From contig CANKZM010000001.1 of assembly GCA_947488305.1 (NCBI GenBank), forward strand, positions 1-64,000: a stretch of DNA of 64,000 bases. The letters are read 5' to 3'. Below, piece after piece: positions 63,572-64,000 of the stretch. Position numbers and translations under genes: made by a program. The first letter of the stretch is position 1. Each line of letters opens with the position of its first letter. The notes beneath the pieces are model-generated. The model made no database searches. It was not told the origin of the DNA and saw only the letters and a program-made list of their open reading frames with translations. The stretch comes from an uncultured Roseobacter sp. (lineage in GTDB: Bacteria > Pseudomonadota > Alphaproteobacteria > Rhodobacterales > Rhodobacteraceae).

Positions 63572-64000
63572 ATGCAACGAAGACCACTTATGAAGGCGGC
63601 TTTGATGGCCGCAACACTGACAGCGTTTGGCGCGACTGCTGCCTTCGCAGAGAACCCAGTTCTGAAAATTGGTTTTGTCGGCGTGACCAGCGGCCCTGCT
63701 GCGGCATGGGGTATTTCCAACCAGCGGTCGATGGAAGCCCGTGCGGACTGGATCAATGAGACCGGCGGCTACACAATTGGCGACACAACCTATGACATTG
63801 AAATCGTGTCATTTGATGACCAGAAAGACCCCAAGCGCGCGATTGCGGGCATGGAAAAGATGGCCCAGGAGGGTATCCACTATGTCGTCGGTCCGAATGT
63901 TGATGACGGTGCGGCAGCGGTGCGCCCGGTGGCTGAATCCAGCGGGATCATGTATTTCCCTTACGCTTTCCCCAAGTCGCTTTATCAGGCGCCAGCCTCT
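63572..64000 (+). CDS. ABC transporter substrate-binding protein, urea/branched-chain amino acid type (3' end cut)
   Basis: The first 143 residues of a periplasmic binding protein, cut by the right edge. Signal peptide MQRRPLMKAALMAATLTAFG with cleavage after AFA; the mature protein opens ENPVLKIGFVGVTSGPAAAWG and has SMEARADWINETGG, then YDIEIVSFDDQKDPKRAI, then YVVGPNVDDGAAAVRPVAESS. This is the peripla-BP-6 (LivK/UrtA-like) fold. GGAG at 63560 precedes the ATG. The ligand cannot be told. Confidence 0.87.
   Translation, partial: MQRRPLMKAALMAATLTAFGATAAFAENPVLKIGFVGVTSGPAAAWGISNQRSMEARADWINETGGYTIGDTTYDIEIVSFDDQKDPKRAIAGMEKMAQEGIHYVVGPNVDDGAAAVRPVAESSGIMYFPYAFPKSLYQAPAS

Overview
The window comes from an alphaproteobacterium, most likely a marine member of the Rhodobacterales (Roseobacter group). 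The evidence is the family make-up: SAM-II riboswitch on metZ, FolE2, class I IlvC, aa3-type CtaD, a DUF1127 protein, ectoine catabolism genes doeA/doeB and a DpaL/M24/racemase operon, together with the high-GC codon use and the way housekeeping genes are packed with ATGA or GTGA overlaps.

Layout. 1-8300 holds ftsY (cut by the left edge, in a Pro-Glu hexanucleotide repeat), a DMT permease, yciB, a membrane cNMP-binding protein, a hydrolase/GST pair, riboswitch-controlled metZ, folE2 and a DUF1127 protein. 8300-21300 holds trkH, a TPP-dependent decarboxylase-like enzyme, a secreted SPOR/peptidoglycan-binding protein whose protease domain has lost its catalytic residues, the glyQ-X-gltS-glyS cluster and a PPDK paralogue. 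21400-31970 holds a SleB-type cell-wall hydrolase, the folB-folP-glmM run, a second DMT permease, ilvC divergent from two overlapping Lrp genes and a class V aminotransferase, a UbiH-like hydroxylase and a HAD nucleotidase. 32000-40100 holds a GntR regulator, a membrane GT2 enzyme with a GspE-type N-terminal domain, carA, a YqeY protein, a DUF2244 protein, ctaD and an orphan PAS protein.

40361-45449 is a compact (about 5.1 kb) integrated element in the 3' end of tRNA-Leu(GAG). It has a complete tyrosine integrase, a short imperfect att duplication, paired GGTGGATA repeats with 12-bp period just inside both ends, an AlpA-type excisionase, two further small control genes, a helix-turn-helix protein followed by a GTGCAC repeat cluster, and an AT-richer two-gene cargo (exported anchored protein plus 2-TM protein) with no family I recognise. 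This is the best candidate for something undescribed.

45600-58200 returns to the chromosome: lipB, ectoine degradation (doeA, doeB) divergent from an operon of a diaminopropionate ammonia-lyase-like enzyme, a metal-competent M24 peptidase and an EutA/maleate-isomerase-like protein, then an AEC transporter and a co-directional replication and cell-wall run (SPOR lipoprotein, dacC-type carboxypeptidase, tmk, holB, tatD, a PhnP-like MBL protein). From tRNA-Ser(UGA) at 58322 to about 62600 the sequence is accessory and decayed: a frameshifted amidohydrolase tail, an Ysc84-like exported protein, a lone nucleotidyltransferase and an IS3-family transposase remnant. The right edge holds a GntR/FCD regulator divergent from the start of an amino-acid/urea-type ABC substrate-binding protein, with a near-perfect palindrome between them.

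All calls rest on reading the sequence by eye; no search or alignment was run. Coordinates of start codons marked as uncertain are choices based on ribosome-binding sites and family length.
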